Assembly: GCA_965207045.1 (NCBI GenBank)
Contig: OZ242261.1
Span: 186,001 to 250,000 of the forward strand
Direction: 5' to 3'
DNA from: G965207045 sp965207045
GTDB taxonomy: Bacteria > Pseudomonadota > Alphaproteobacteria > Rickettsiales > Anaplasmataceae
Length of the DNA stretch: 64,000 bases
This document shows positions 1 through 9,086 of the stretch, piece by piece. Every line of letters starts with the position of its first letter. Within the stretch, counting starts at the first letter, position 1. The notes beneath the pieces are model-generated. The model saw only the letters and a list, made by a program, of their open reading frames with translations, made no database searches and was not told the DNA's origin. The translations under genes and the position numbers were made by a program.

Positions 1-2
1 TT

Positions 3-704
3 GAAATACATGCTGGAGCCGGGGGAACTGAAAGCAATGATTGGGCAGAAATGCTTATGAGAATGTATATGCGTTGGGCTGAGCTTTATCATAAATTTCA
101 GGTAGAGATTGTAAGTAAATTGGAAGGAGATGAGGTAGGGGTTAAATCAGTTATTATTAGGGTCGTTGGACAAAAAGCTTATGGTTGGTGTAAAACTGAG
201 GTTGGGATACACAGACTTGTGAGGATTTCTCCTTTTGATGCAAACGCGAAAAGACATACAAGTTTTGCTAGTGTTAGAGTTTCTCCTATCACGAATGAAT
301 CTATAGAGATTGAGTTGAATGAAAAGGATTTACGTATAGATACATATAGAGCATCTGGTGCTGGTGGTCAGCATATCAATAAAACGGATAGTGCTGTCAG
401 AATAACTCATTTTCCAACTAATATTGTAGTACAATGTCAAAATAATAGGTCACAGCATCGTAATCGTGCTGAAGCCTATGCAATACTAAGATCAAAGTTA
501 TATGAGCTTGAATTGCGTAAAAGGGAGAATATGAAAGAGAAAAAAGTAGAGATAGGATGGGGCCAACAGATTCGTTCTTATGTGATGCACCCATATCAAA
601 TGGTGAAAGATTTGCGGACAAGATATGAGACTGGTAATGTTGCTGCTGTTTTAGATGGTGATTTGGATAAATTTATATTTTTTGCTTTATCACATAAGTT
701 ATGA
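3..704 (+). CDS. prfB: Peptide chain release factor 2, 5'-truncated by the window edge
   Basis: Release factor 2 recognises UGA and UAA stop codons and triggers hydrolysis of peptidyl-tRNA on the ribosome. The open frame runs from base 3, reading EIHAGAGGTES then DWAEMLMRMYMRWAE, which is the conserved RF central region. The catalytic GGQ lies in the segment GAGGQHINKTDSAVR and is followed by an SQHRNRAEA motif. The 5' third of the gene, including the site where many bacteria carry the autoregulatory +1 frameshift, is outside the window and cannot be judged. The stop overlaps the start of the next gene (ATGA, 701-704), so the two are probably translationally coupled. Confidence 0.95.
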   Translation, partial: EIHAGAGGTESNDWAEMLMRMYMRWAELYHKFQVEIVSKLEGDEVGVKSVIIRVVGQKAYGWCKTEVGIHRLVRISPFDANAKRHTSFASVRVSPITNESIEIELNEKDLRIDTYRASGAGGQHINKTDSAVRITHFPTNIVVQCQNNRSQHRNRAEAYAILRSKLYELELRKRENMKEKKVEIGWGQQIRSYVMHPYQMVKDLRTRYETGNVAAVLDGDLDKFIFFALSHKL

Positions 705-1663
705 ATCCTTTTTTGGAATTGAATAATTTGCTTAAGTTTGAGCTTGACGAATTGGAGTGTGTGGTTGCCAAGTACTATAAACATGCTGAAATTGATTTAG
801 CAAATGATATTGTGGAAGATTTAGTTAATGCAGGTGGAAAAAGAGTTAGACCTATAATTTTGCTTATTTTGTGTAAAATTTTTGATTATAGTGGAGAAAA
901 AGCAATAAATGCTGCTGCAGCAGTTGAGCTAATCCATATGGCAACTTTATTGCATGATGATGTTGTGGATGATGCGGATATGCGTAGGGGAATTCGAAGC
1001 GCAAAAAGTATTTGGGGGAATAAAGCAAGTATTTTAGTTGGTGATTTTTTGTTAAGTATTGCGTTTCAGTCTGTTATATCTTGTAATAACCAGAATGTTT
1101 TGCAAATTTTGTCTGATGCTACTTTCATTATTGCTCAGGGTGAAATTAAGCAATTGATTAACACAAATAATTTAAATTTGACTTACAAAGAATATTTAGA
1201 GGTTATTGGAGCAAAGACAGCGGAATTATTCAAAGCTTCTTGTGCTATTGCTGCTATTCTAACAAGTCAGAATTTAGCGCAATTGTCCGATTTTGGCTAT
1301 TTCTTTGGTATAGCGTTTCAGATTACAGATGATGTAATAGATTACCAAATTGGTTCTGGTAAAGATTTAGGTAAAGATTTTTACAACGGGAAAGTGACTT
1401 TACCAGTTGTTTTTGCATATGAAAACGCTGATGAAAATGAAAAAGAATTTTGGCAGAGATGTATTATAAATTCTGAAGTTTATGTCGAAGATTTAGCTGA
1501 AGCTAGGGTTATTTTGCAAAAGCATGGAGCGCTGGAGAGATCATTAGAAGTTGCTTTTTGTTATATAAAAAAGTGTAAAAAAATAATTGTAAATTTTCCA
1601 GACAGCGAATTTAAAGCTACCTTAGGTAGACTGCTTCAGTTTGTTGTAAAAAGAAGCTACTAA
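701..1663 (+). CDS. ispB: Trans-polyprenyl diphosphate synthase (octaprenyl type)
   Basis: Adds isopentenyl diphosphate units to an allylic primer to make the long polyprenyl diphosphate used for the ubiquinone side chain; cytosolic. At 320 residues it has the family's usual length. The first aspartate-rich motif is LLHDDVVDDADMRRG (about residues 84-98) and the second is QITDDVIDYQ (about 207-216). GGKRVRP near residue 46 is the substrate-binding region. A long-chain (IspB) assignment is favoured over the short-chain IspA because no bulky chain-length-limiting pattern stands out, but product length cannot be fixed from sequence alone. It starts inside the prfB stop codon, indicating one transcript. 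Confidence 0.9.
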   Translation: MNPFLELNNLLKFELDELECVVAKYYKHAEIDLANDIVEDLVNAGGKRVRPIILLILCKIFDYSGEKAINAAAAVELIHMATLLHDDVVDDADMRRGIRSAKSIWGNKASILVGDFLLSIAFQSVISCNNQNVLQILSDATFIIAQGEIKQLINTNNLNLTYKEYLEVIGAKTAELFKASCAIAAILTSQNLAQLSDFGYFFGIAFQITDDVIDYQIGSGKDLGKDFYNGKVTLPVVFAYENADENEKEFWQRCIINSEVYVEDLAEARVILQKHGALERSLEVAFCYIKKCKKIIVNFPDSEFKATLGRLLQFVVKRSY

Positions 1664-1731
1664 AAAAGGCAAGTTTTAAGATAGTGAAAAGAAACTATAG
1701 AAAAAAGCAGGAATACTTAAAAGCTACGTCA

Positions 1732-2559
1732 CTACACTACTATCGTCTTATTATAATCCTGCTTAATGAGTTGTTTTTGTCTATGTGTGTTCTGATCACT
1801 ACTACTAATATAATAATTTGGTTTAATGATCAATTTACTTTCTTCTTTTTTATTTGTTTCTATATCAGGTTTAAGTTGTGCTCCCTTTATTATTCCCTCT
1901 GCCATATCTTTGGCATTGTAATAGAATACTTTTTTTTCTTCTTTTGTCACGAACTGTACTATATCATTTCCTATTAGATAGAATGTCCCTTGTGTTTGTT
2001 GCATAAAGCTGTTTTCTTTTCTGTTTACAGGCAATTCTGTTATTTCCTTAGTTTCATAATTACGAATATTTACCTTTTTATTGGTCGGTTTTGATTTTAT
2101 CTCTATATCTTTCTCTAGTACGTTTTTAGAAATAGCAAAGAAGCTTATATTACCATTCTCTTTGTTAATGTCAACATTATGTTCTGCTGCTTCAATTAGA
2201 GTTTTCATTGTTATTACGCTATCAATGATGCATTCTTCTTTATTACCATCTTCATAAGTAATCTCTACTGTTACTAATGAAAGCCTGTCGAATCTGTATG
2301 AGCATTTTTTTACAGGCGTGTAATCTGTTACATCCTGGCACATGTTTTTCTCTACTCTTTTGCAGTCAGTCATTATAATATTAACAATTAGGCTAGATAT
2401 TGCTAATAAAATCAAAGAGACTATGCTAATTATGTATGCTATAAGAAATTTCGAATGTATTAGTTGCTTGCATATGAACCAATACAATCCTATACCTGCA
2501 ATTAGTGATACTATTCCTATGCTTGCAACTGTTATTGCTATTCTATTCTTTATTTTCAT
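1732..2559 (-). CDS. Hypothetical membrane protein with two N-terminal TM segments
   Basis: A 275-residue protein I do not recognise. Two hydrophobic segments are visible near the N-terminus (about residues 8-34 and 38-64), separated by a short polar turn. A long hydrophilic C-terminal part follows, rich in Lys, Asn and Glu, which would lie on one side of the membrane. The segment after the TM hairpin (about 85-140) looks like a small soluble domain and the C-terminus is low complexity. It stands alone on the minus strand, convergent with the polyprenyl synthase gene. It is probably a lineage-specific envelope protein; no function is proposed. Confidence 0.7.
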   Translation of the reverse strand: MKIKNRIAITVASIGIVSLIAGIGLYWFICKQLIHSKFLIAYIISIVSLILLAISSLIVNIIMTDCKRVEKNMCQDVTDYTPVKKCSYRFDRLSLVTVEITYEDGNKEECIIDSVITMKTLIEAAEHNVDINKENGNISFFAISKNVLEKDIEIKSKPTNKKVNIRNYETKEITELPVNRKENSFMQQTQGTFYLIGNDIVQFVTKEEKKVFYYNAKDMAEGIIKGAQLKPDIETNKKEESKLIIKPNYYISSSDQNTHRQKQLIKQDYNKTIVV

Positions 2560-2582
2560 ATACTATTAATATTATATTGCGT

Positions 2583-2680
2583 GGCAAAGAGATGATAATG
2601 TCAAATAAAAAATTCAATTTTAACATTGATTATTAATACATATATTATATGACAGAGAGATAATAATGTCAAATGAAAAA
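2583..2680. repeat. Two diverged copies of a ~30-bp direct repeat, period 68
   Basis: The string AGAGATGATAATGTCAAAT followed by an A-run (about 2583-2612) recurs as AGAGATAATAATGTCAAAT (about 2651-2680). Both copies place an ATG-TCA-AAT codon string at the same point, so this may be the duplicated start of a lost small plus-strand gene. It lies in the gap between two minus-strand genes, upstream of the hypothetical membrane protein. Confidence 0.55.
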
Positions 2681-2693
2681 CGCGCTTATTTTA

Positions 2694-4082
2694 TTATTGA
2701 GTCTTCAGTTTCACTTTTTTTGATAAGGAGTAAAGAAATTTGGTTGCAGCTATAGTTCCGTTCGACATATAGTTTTCATGATTATCTTCAATTTTGTTTA
2801 ATTCATAATGATAATTTACCATTATGCCAAAAGATTCTTGATAGCCTTTTTTTGTATTGTTGGCTTGCCAATTTATTTGTTTTAAGTTAGCTCCATTGCT
2901 CAAATGAAAATTAGCTACAGGGTCATATGTTTTTATACCTTTTTTTACGCAGAGTAAGTAATATGCACATAGATTAACTAATTCTTGCTTAATCTCTTCT
3001 TTGGTCATTTCCGAGCATGTGATAGCATCTTCTATTTCATTTTTTGTTTCTTCTTTATCAAAATCTAATGTTTCTATATTAGCTTTTATCCACTTTACAA
3101 AACATGGTATTGGGGAAAGTGTGATGAAATGCTTTATATTAGGTAATTCATGAGCAAGTTCTTGTACCACTTTTTTTATTAGAAAATTCCCTAGATTTAT
3201 TCCAACAAGACCTTTTTGGGAATTTGAAATAGAGTAAAATACTGCAGTATTAGCTTTTTCATGCTGTAAAATTGGTGCTGACTCGTCAAGCAAATCTTGT
3301 ATATTAGATGCAATGTTATTGTATAAAGCTACTTCCACAAAAATCAATGGTTCATCAGGCATTTTATAGTGAAAGAAAGCAAAGCAACGCCTATCTGAAT
3401 CTAGGCGATTACGTAGATCATTCCAAGAACTAATTTGATGTACAGCTTCATATGCTATTAATTTTTCTAGTAAATATGCTGAAGATCGCCATGTAATACG
3501 TTGCATGTCGAGTAGACCTACGTCAAACCATAATAACAATATTTGGCGAATTTCGTTTTCTAATTTTCCTAGATTAGGGTTTTGTTTTACAATTCTTAGA
3601 AGATCAGCACGCATATCAACAATAAATTTTAAACCGTTTGTTAGTGCTAAAAATTGAGTAAAGATTTTCTTTCTTTTAGCATTCATAGCTTTCATTAATT
3701 TTTCTTGGTTTTTGTAATTTAATTTTTTGGACAGAGTTTCTAATAAATTTAGAATTTCTGCTTTATCTGTGTCAAAATTTTCTAATAATAGGGTAAAAAA
3801 ACGCTCTTTGCCAATTTCTGACAACCCTAAATATGTTTTGCCTAGTTCAATTGTGTTGTTGCGTGCAGTTACCTCACCGCCTTTTGGGGTTATGCAATTT
3901 AACATTTGCTTTTTTATGCGCAATAAATCTTTTTTGGGTAAATCTGGATCAATAACACCAGCTATAGCTCTTGCTGTTCCGGTAATCTCATTCCATGCAT
4001 ACAGCAATCCATTTGTTGCACTTTTTGTTATTTTTGTGAAAGCACCTTGTTCAATTGGTATAATTTCATTGTTTAGCGACAT
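2694..4082 (-). CDS. Malonyl-CoA decarboxylase
   Basis: Converts malonyl-CoA to acetyl-CoA and CO2. The 462-residue protein carries the family hallmarks: an N-terminal helical oligomerisation region (to about residue 160), then an acetyltransferase-fold catalytic domain. The latter contains FITLSPIPCFVKWI (the conserved LSPIPxF motif with the presumed active-site Ser) and, near the C-terminus, FHLSNGANLKQINW, which holds the conserved His. The family is typical of alphaproteobacteria and mitochondria. Here it may clear malonyl-CoA or recycle it; the substrate role is inferred from the family. It is divergent from coxB across a gap of about 110 bp, which should hold both promoters. Confidence 0.9.
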   Translation of the reverse strand: MSLNNEIIPIEQGAFTKITKSATNGLLYAWNEITGTARAIAGVIDPDLPKKDLLRIKKQMLNCITPKGGEVTARNNTIELGKTYLGLSEIGKERFFTLLLENFDTDKAEILNLLETLSKKLNYKNQEKLMKAMNAKRKKIFTQFLALTNGLKFIVDMRADLLRIVKQNPNLGKLENEIRQILLLWFDVGLLDMQRITWRSSAYLLEKLIAYEAVHQISSWNDLRNRLDSDRRCFAFFHYKMPDEPLIFVEVALYNNIASNIQDLLDESAPILQHEKANTAVFYSISNSQKGLVGINLGNFLIKKVVQELAHELPNIKHFITLSPIPCFVKWIKANIETLDFDKEETKNEIEDAITCSEMTKEEIKQELVNLCAYYLLCVKKGIKTYDPVANFHLSNGANLKQINWQANNTKKGYQESFGIMVNYHYELNKIEDNHENYMSNGTIAATKFLYSLSKKVKLKTQ

Positions 4083-4193
4083 TTCCTATTTTTTGTGTAA
4101 AAACATGTTGCAATCATATCACTGCTTAATATAATCTCAATTACATTTTGATATGTATGAATTTTCTGTTAATAAGGCTGGTTTTATTTGCTC

Positions 4194-4979
4194 ATGTCTA
4201 GATCTGTTAAAGTGTTTAAGTACTTGACCTTTTTTGTGGTCTCTTTTTTGTTTCCTGATTTTTTAGAAGCAGTTCCTCCTCATAAATGGCAGTTTGGTTT
4301 TCAAGAGCCTGCAACTGATTTGATGTCTGGTATCAACTCACTTCATAATACAGTGATGTTAGTTATGGGATCTGTGATTCTTTTAGTTGTGTGCTTGTTG
4401 ATATATGTTGTGATAAGGTTTAATAGAAAAAGTAATCCAATTCCTAGTCAGGTTTCTCATAATACTATAATTGAGATAATTTGGACGCTGGTGCCACTTG
4501 TTATTGTTGTCTGTATATCTTTTCCATCAATAAAGCTACTTTCTTATGCAGAACGTGTACCAGAACCAGATATGACTATAAAAGTTGTTTCATATCAATG
4601 GTATTGGAATTACGAATATGTTGATTATGATGGTATTTCTTTTGACAGTAATATTAAGTATGATGTTGAAGATGAGGGTTTGAGATTATTAGAAGTTGAT
4701 AATAGGTTAGTTGTTCCAATTAATAAAAATATAAAGATACAAATTACATCTGCAGATGTAATACATAGTTGGGCTGTGCCCGCTTTTGGAATAAAAACGG
4801 ATGCAATTCCGGGTAGACTTAATGAAACTTGGATGAATATAAAAAAAGCTGGTATTTATTATGGTCAGTGTTCGGAATTGTGTGGAAGGTTGCATGGTTT
4901 TATGCCTATAGCTATCGAAGCTGTGAGCGAGGAAGAATTTGATAAGTGGATGAAATCGGCTAAAGAAAAATTTTTGTAA
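4194..4979 (+). CDS. coxB: Cytochrome c oxidase subunit II
   Basis: Carries the CuA centre that accepts electrons from cytochrome c in the inner-membrane aa3 oxidase. The 261-residue reading starts at ATG 4194; a TTG two codons upstream is an alternative. A signal-like hydrophobic N-terminus and two TM helices (about 45-70 and 90-110) precede the cupredoxin domain. The CuA ligands are visible in GQCSELCGRLHGFMP (about residues 224-238), with the upstream His in VIHSWAVPAFG. The aromatic patch SYQWYWNYEY for electron entry is intact. First gene of the cox run; coxA follows after 12 bp. Confidence 0.97.
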   Translation: MSRSVKVFKYLTFFVVSFLFPDFLEAVPPHKWQFGFQEPATDLMSGINSLHNTVMLVMGSVILLVVCLLIYVVIRFNRKSNPIPSQVSHNTIIEIIWTLVPLVIVVCISFPSIKLLSYAERVPEPDMTIKVVSYQWYWNYEYVDYDGISFDSNIKYDVEDEGLRLLEVDNRLVVPINKNIKIQITSADVIHSWAVPAFGIKTDAIPGRLNETWMNIKKAGIYYGQCSELCGRLHGFMPIAIEAVSEEEFDKWMKSAKEKFL

Positions 4980-4991
4980 GGGGTGTGGTTT

Positions 4992-6566
4992 ATGAGTGAT
5001 ATACCAAGAGGTATTAGAAGATGGTTATTTTCAACTAACCATAAGGACATAGGTACTTTGTATATTATTTTTTCAGTATTTGCTGGAGTTGTTGGCGCTT
5101 TCTTTTCTGTTCTGATGCGATTGCAGCTTATGCATATAGATGTTCTTTCTGGTAATTATCAGCTTTATAATGTTCTGGTTACAGGGCACGGTTTTATTAT
5201 GGTTTTTTTTATGATAATGCCTGGTATGTTTGGGGGTTTTGGTAATTGGTTTGTTCCTTTAATGATAGGTGCTCCTGATATGGCGTTTCCGCGTTTAAAT
5301 AATATAAGCTTTTGGTTGTTATTCTTCTCATTCATGCTTTTGCTTTTTTCTACTTTTATAGGTGAAGGAGCTGGAACTGGTTGGACTGTTTACCCTCCTT
5401 TATCTTACATTACTTCACACCCTGGTGAGTCAGTTGATTTAGCAATTTTTAGTTTACATATGGCTGGTTTATCTTCAATTCTTGGCTCAATAAATTTTAT
5501 TGTAACTATATTTAATATGCGTGCACCTGGTATTACTCTTCATAAAATGCCACTTTTTGTATGGTCGATACTTGCTACTGCTTTTCTTCTAATTTTAGTT
5601 TTGCCTATTCTGGGTGGGGCAATTACTATGTTGCTTACTGATAGGAATTTTAACACTAGTTTTTTTAGCCCTTCTGGTGGTGGAGATCCTCTCTTATACC
5701 AACATCTTTTTTGGTTTTTTGGTCACCCAGAAGTTTATATAATAATTTTACCTGCTTTTGGTATTGTTAGTCAGGTTATATCCACTTTTTCACATAAACC
5801 TGTTTTTGGCTATTTAGGTATGGTATATGCAATGGTTGGTATTTCTGCGCTTGGTTTTATAGTTTGGGCTCACCATATGTTTACTACAGGTTTAAGTATA
5901 CAAATCTTGGCATATTTCAACATTGCAACAATGATAATAGGAATACCAACAGGAATAAAGATATTTAGTTGGATTGCTACTATGTGGGGGGGATCTATAG
6001 ATTTAAAAACGCCTATGTTATTTGCAATTGGATTTATATTTCTATTTGTTGTTGGGGGTGCTACAGGTATAATTCTTTCTAATGCAGTATTAAATAGGGC
6101 ATTGCATGATACTTATTATGTAGTTGGGCATTTTCATTATGTTATGTCATTAGGTGCTGCTTTTGTTATATTTGCAGGTTTTTATTACTGGATTGGTAAG
6201 ATATCTGGAAAGCAATACAAAGAGTGTTTAGGTAAAATACATTTTTGGCTTACTTTTTTGGGAGTAAATCTTACGTTTTTGCCTCAACATTTTTTAGGTT
6301 TAGCTGGTATGCCAAGGCGTATTCCTGATTATCCTGATGCGTTTATTCCATGGAACTATGTTTCTTCTATTGGTTCTTTGATATCTTTTGCTAGTATTAT
6401 GTTTTTTATATTTATTGTTTTTCATACTTTGAAATATGGAAAAAAAGCACCAGATAATCCATGGGGTGGTGACACTTTAGAGTGGAGTTTATCATCTCCA
6501 CCTCCTTTTCACTGCTTTGAAACAATACCCAATTTGAACGAGGAGAAAGAAGATGGGTTATACTAA
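4992..6566 (+). CDS. coxA: Cytochrome c oxidase subunit I
   Basis: Catalytic subunit of aa3 oxidase: haem a, haem a3-CuB, proton pumping. ATG 4992 is preferred over an in-frame GTG at 4983, giving 524 residues and the conserved start region WLFSTNHKDIGTLYIIF. About twelve TM helices are present. Ligands visible include VTGHGFIMVFF (haem a His), GHPEVYIIILP (CuB His with the cross-linked Tyr), WAHHMFTTG (two CuB His) and HDTYYVVGHFHYV (haem a3 and haem a His). It sits 12 bp after coxB and overlaps ctaB by 14 bp. Confidence 0.98.
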   Translation: MSDIPRGIRRWLFSTNHKDIGTLYIIFSVFAGVVGAFFSVLMRLQLMHIDVLSGNYQLYNVLVTGHGFIMVFFMIMPGMFGGFGNWFVPLMIGAPDMAFPRLNNISFWLLFFSFMLLLFSTFIGEGAGTGWTVYPPLSYITSHPGESVDLAIFSLHMAGLSSILGSINFIVTIFNMRAPGITLHKMPLFVWSILATAFLLILVLPILGGAITMLLTDRNFNTSFFSPSGGGDPLLYQHLFWFFGHPEVYIIILPAFGIVSQVISTFSHKPVFGYLGMVYAMVGISALGFIVWAHHMFTTGLSIQILAYFNIATMIIGIPTGIKIFSWIATMWGGSIDLKTPMLFAIGFIFLFVVGGATGIILSNAVLNRALHDTYYVVGHFHYVMSLGAAFVIFAGFYYWIGKISGKQYKECLGKIHFWLTFLGVNLTFLPQHFLGLAGMPRRIPDYPDAFIPWNYVSSIGSLISFASIMFFIFIVFHTLKYGKKAPDNPWGGDTLEWSLSSPPPFHCFETIPNLNEEKEDGLY

Positions 6567-7446
6567 TTATTTAGGAATTGAATCTTGTTATAACACAAGG
6601 GTCATTGACTATGTGCAGTTGTTAAAACCTAGGGTGATTTTCCTTGTTATCTTTACTGCGATAATAGGCATGTTGATTGTTCCTGTGCCTATTAATCCTT
6701 TATTATTCTGTGTTGCTTTATTGTGTATATCAGTTGGGTCTGGTGGTGCTGCTGCTATTAATATGTGGTATGATAGTGATGTAGATGCGATAATGGAGAG
6801 AACAAAATCTAGGCCTATTCCGTCGGGGCGTGTTAGCAAAGAAAATGCTTTAGAATTTGGTGTTGTTTTATCTCTGATCTCAGTTTTCACTATGGCTTGG
6901 TCCATAAATTATATATCTGCTGCACTACTTGCGGTTGCTATTCTATTTTACTCTGTTGTTTACACTATTTTTTTAAAGAGGTATACGTATAACAATATTG
7001 TTATTGGTGGTTCTGCTGGAGCATTAGTTCCTATTATTGGTTGGTCTGCTATGACTGGAAGTTTGAGTATAGAGCCTGTTATCTTGTTTTTTATTATTTT
7101 TATGTGGACACCACCACATTTTTGGGCGCTTTCTTTATTAAATGTTGATGAGTATAAGAAGTGTAAAATTCCTATGTTGCCGGTTGTAAAAGGTATTGCT
7201 GAAACCCGGAAATTTATATTAATTTACTCATCTTTGTTAGTCCCTACCACTCTGCTGATGTGTTTGTTACAATTGAGTGGCTGCATTTATAATGTAGCGG
7301 CTATTACTTTGGGGTTGATTTTCTTATATCTTGCTTATGCTGTATATAGGAAAGATTGTCACCCATACAAATTATTTAAATTTTCTATTTTATATCTTTT
7401 TTTGATATTTATATTTATATTCCTTGATAAATTATATGCTTTATAG
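6553..7446 (+). CDS. ctaB: Protohaem IX farnesyltransferase (haem O synthase)
   Basis: UbiA-family integral membrane prenyltransferase that attaches farnesyl to haem b, making haem O, the precursor of haem A for the oxidase encoded just upstream. The 297-residue protein has eight or nine hydrophobic helices. The first prenyl-diphosphate motif NMWYDSDVDAIMERTKSRP (about residues 75-93) has the conserved Asp pair and the second region contains FLKRYTYNNIVIGG. It overlaps coxA by 14 bp and the following small CoxF-like gene by 11 bp. No subunit III or CtaG gene occurs in this cluster. Confidence 0.95.
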   Translation: MGYTNYLGIESCYNTRVIDYVQLLKPRVIFLVIFTAIIGMLIVPVPINPLLFCVALLCISVGSGGAAAINMWYDSDVDAIMERTKSRPIPSGRVSKENALEFGVVLSLISVFTMAWSINYISAALLAVAILFYSVVYTIFLKRYTYNNIVIGGSAGALVPIIGWSAMTGSLSIEPVILFFIIFMWTPPHFWALSLLNVDEYKKCKIPMLPVVKGIAETRKFILIYSSLLVPTTLLMCLLQLSGCIYNVAAITLGLIFLYLAYAVYRKDCHPYKLFKFSILYLFLIFIFIFLDKLYAL

Positions 7447-7558
7447 GAGACATGAGCAGCAGAAGTGTAAAAATTTTGTCCTTTTGGCTGTAATAATTAT
7501 TATGGTTGTTTTGTTTTTTTTTGTGGCCATGGTCAAGATTAGTTATACTCTACCATGA
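7436..7558 (+). CDS. Small CoxF-like single-TM protein in the cox operon
   Basis: A 40-residue frame starting at ATG 7436 inside the end of ctaB and ending at TGA 7556-7558, whose ATGA overlaps the start of the next gene (7555). The product has a short basic, polar N-terminus (MLYRRHEQQKCKN), one TM helix (LLAVIIIMVVLFFFVAMVK) and a short tail. Many alphaproteobacteria carry a CoxF-type protein of this plan (Arg/Lys-rich start, one helix ending VxxVK) between ctaB and ctaG. Size, position, topology and the 11-bp and 4-bp overlaps on each side all support a real gene. The family assignment is by pattern only. It would act in oxidase assembly at the inner membrane. Confidence 0.75.
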   Translation: MLYRRHEQQKCKNFVLLAVIIIMVVLFFFVAMVKISYTLP

Positions 7559-8364
7559 AGTGGCGTTTCTTTTTAGCTACTTTTTTATTAACTTTTCCTT
7601 TTACTGTATTAGCTCTTGAAGTAACAGCAACTATTTTTCCAATGTATTGGTTGCTTACTGAAATCATGTCAGGGGTTGCTAAACCTAATGTTCTGGATAT
7701 TAATACTTCTATTCATGATTATCAGTTGACTCCAAATGCTGCTAAATTATTAGAGAGTAGTAATTTGGTTTTTTATGTGAGTAAAAATTTTGAGCCTTTT
7801 GCAAAAAAGTTGCATTCAGTTAATTGGATTGAAGTTATTGCTGAAATTCCAGAAGATGAAAAAATTGGAAATGATATCCATATGTGGTTGGATCCTGGTC
7901 TTATGCAGAAAGTAGCAATGTTAATGGCTAGATTGTTAACAAATTTGGATGAGAAAAATAAAGATCTTTATGTTAGTAATGCACGTGCTTTGGTGTTTCA
8001 TATTGATGAATGTGTGAAAAAAATAAAGAAAATGTTAGGTGCTGTGCGAAATGTGAATTACGCAGTATCACATGATGCTTACTTATATTTTACAGATTAT
8101 TTTGATATTCCATTAGCAATTAAATTATCTCGTAATAACGATCATTTAGTTAGCATAAAAAGTATACAGCTGTTACGGAATATGGAAAGGTCTGCTCTAT
8201 CTTGTATCATCTTAGATTCTAACCATATGGTGAAAGTTCCTAATGATGTTTTGCTCAAGAATAAGGTGATAAATATAGATCCATTAGGTAGAGATGTAAT
8301 GACCAATAGTTATACTGATTTCTTGTTGGGGATTGCTTATAAATTTCAAGAGTGTTTTAAATAG
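7555..8364 (+). CDS. Metal (zinc/manganese) ABC transporter substrate-binding protein
   Basis: Periplasmic cluster A-1 binding protein of the ZnuA/TroA type, 269 residues with a clear signal peptide (MKWRFFLATFLLTFPFTVLA). Metal-ligand candidates are the His in SIHDYQLTP, the His in IHMWLDP, the His in AVSHDAYLYF and the Asp in INIDPLG. The His-rich loop typical of ZnuA is absent, so manganese or iron cannot be excluded. The start overlaps the small upstream gene by 4 bp, linking it to the cox operon. The ATPase gene that follows is LolD-like rather than ZnuC-like, so the partner permease must lie elsewhere. Confidence 0.88.
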   Translation: MKWRFFLATFLLTFPFTVLALEVTATIFPMYWLLTEIMSGVAKPNVLDINTSIHDYQLTPNAAKLLESSNLVFYVSKNFEPFAKKLHSVNWIEVIAEIPEDEKIGNDIHMWLDPGLMQKVAMLMARLLTNLDEKNKDLYVSNARALVFHIDECVKKIKKMLGAVRNVNYAVSHDAYLYFTDYFDIPLAIKLSRNNDHLVSIKSIQLLRNMERSALSCIILDSNHMVKVPNDVLLKNKVINIDPLGRDVMTNSYTDFLLGIAYKFQECFK

Positions 8365-8365
8365 T

Positions 8366-9025
8366 ATGTTAAAATTGCAAGAAATTTCAAAATATTATGA
8401 GCATTGTGGAGTTAGGGAATCTATAATAGACAATATTAGCTTTTCGGTTGAGTTAGGAGAGATTGTTGCTTTAACCGGTTCCTCTGGTTCTGGAAAAAGT
8501 ACTGTGCTACAAATAGCTGGTCTTCTAGATAAAGCGAGCTTTGGTAAGGTATTTTTTGGTGGGAGAGATTGTTCTAGTCTTAGTGATTACGAACGTACAA
8601 GGTTGCGTTGTAGTGATATAGGCTTCATTTACCAGTCCTATAATTTATTATCTGATTTTTCAGTTTTACATAACATTATTATGCCTTGTATGATCTTGAA
8701 AAGACATTGTGTTTATGAAAGAGCTAAAGAAGTTGCGTATAGGTTAGGAATATTGCATTTATTGTATAAAAAGATAAACTGTCTTTCTGGTGGAGAAAGG
8801 CAAAGGGTTGCTATAGCGCGTGCTTTAGTAAATTCTCCTAGATTGATACTTGCAGATGAGCCTACTGGAAGTTTAGATCACAAAAACTCAATGAAAGTTT
8901 TTTCGTTATTTATTAATAGTGTGAAAGAACAAGGTTCTGCAGTTATAATAGTGACTCATGATAAGAGTCTAGCATCGCAGGCTGACCGAGTATTTGATTT
9001 GGAAGATGGAAGTTTGAATGATTAA
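8366..9025 (+). CDS. lolD: Lipoprotein-releasing ABC transporter ATPase
   Basis: Drives release of lipoproteins from the inner membrane with LolC/LolE. The 219-residue ATPase starts at ATG 8366, one base after the preceding stop; an in-frame TTG 33 bp upstream is less likely. Walker A is GSSGSGKST, the signature is LSGGERQRVAIARAL, and Walker B with the D-loop is LILADEPTGSLD. The Q-loop stretch FIYQSYNLLSDFSVLHNI, including the YN-LL pattern, is typical of the LolD/MacB branch. No permease gene is adjacent. MacB/FtsE-type relatives are the alternatives. Confidence 0.9.
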   Translation: MLKLQEISKYYEHCGVRESIIDNISFSVELGEIVALTGSSGSGKSTVLQIAGLLDKASFGKVFFGGRDCSSLSDYERTRLRCSDIGFIYQSYNLLSDFSVLHNIIMPCMILKRHCVYERAKEVAYRLGILHLLYKKINCLSGGERQRVAIARALVNSPRLILADEPTGSLDHKNSMKVFSLFINSVKEQGSAVIIVTHDKSLASQADRVFDLEDGSLND

Positions 9026-9086
9026 AGTATTTGTTTTATTAAAGTAGAGGAGGTGCTATAATATTTGTAGGTTTAAGTGTAAAGGA

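Noticed and set aside
1684..1977. Plus-strand hydrophobic frame after ispB
   Set aside because: It is antisense to the 3' end of the minus-strand hypothetical membrane protein and is poly-Phe/Tyr low complexity.
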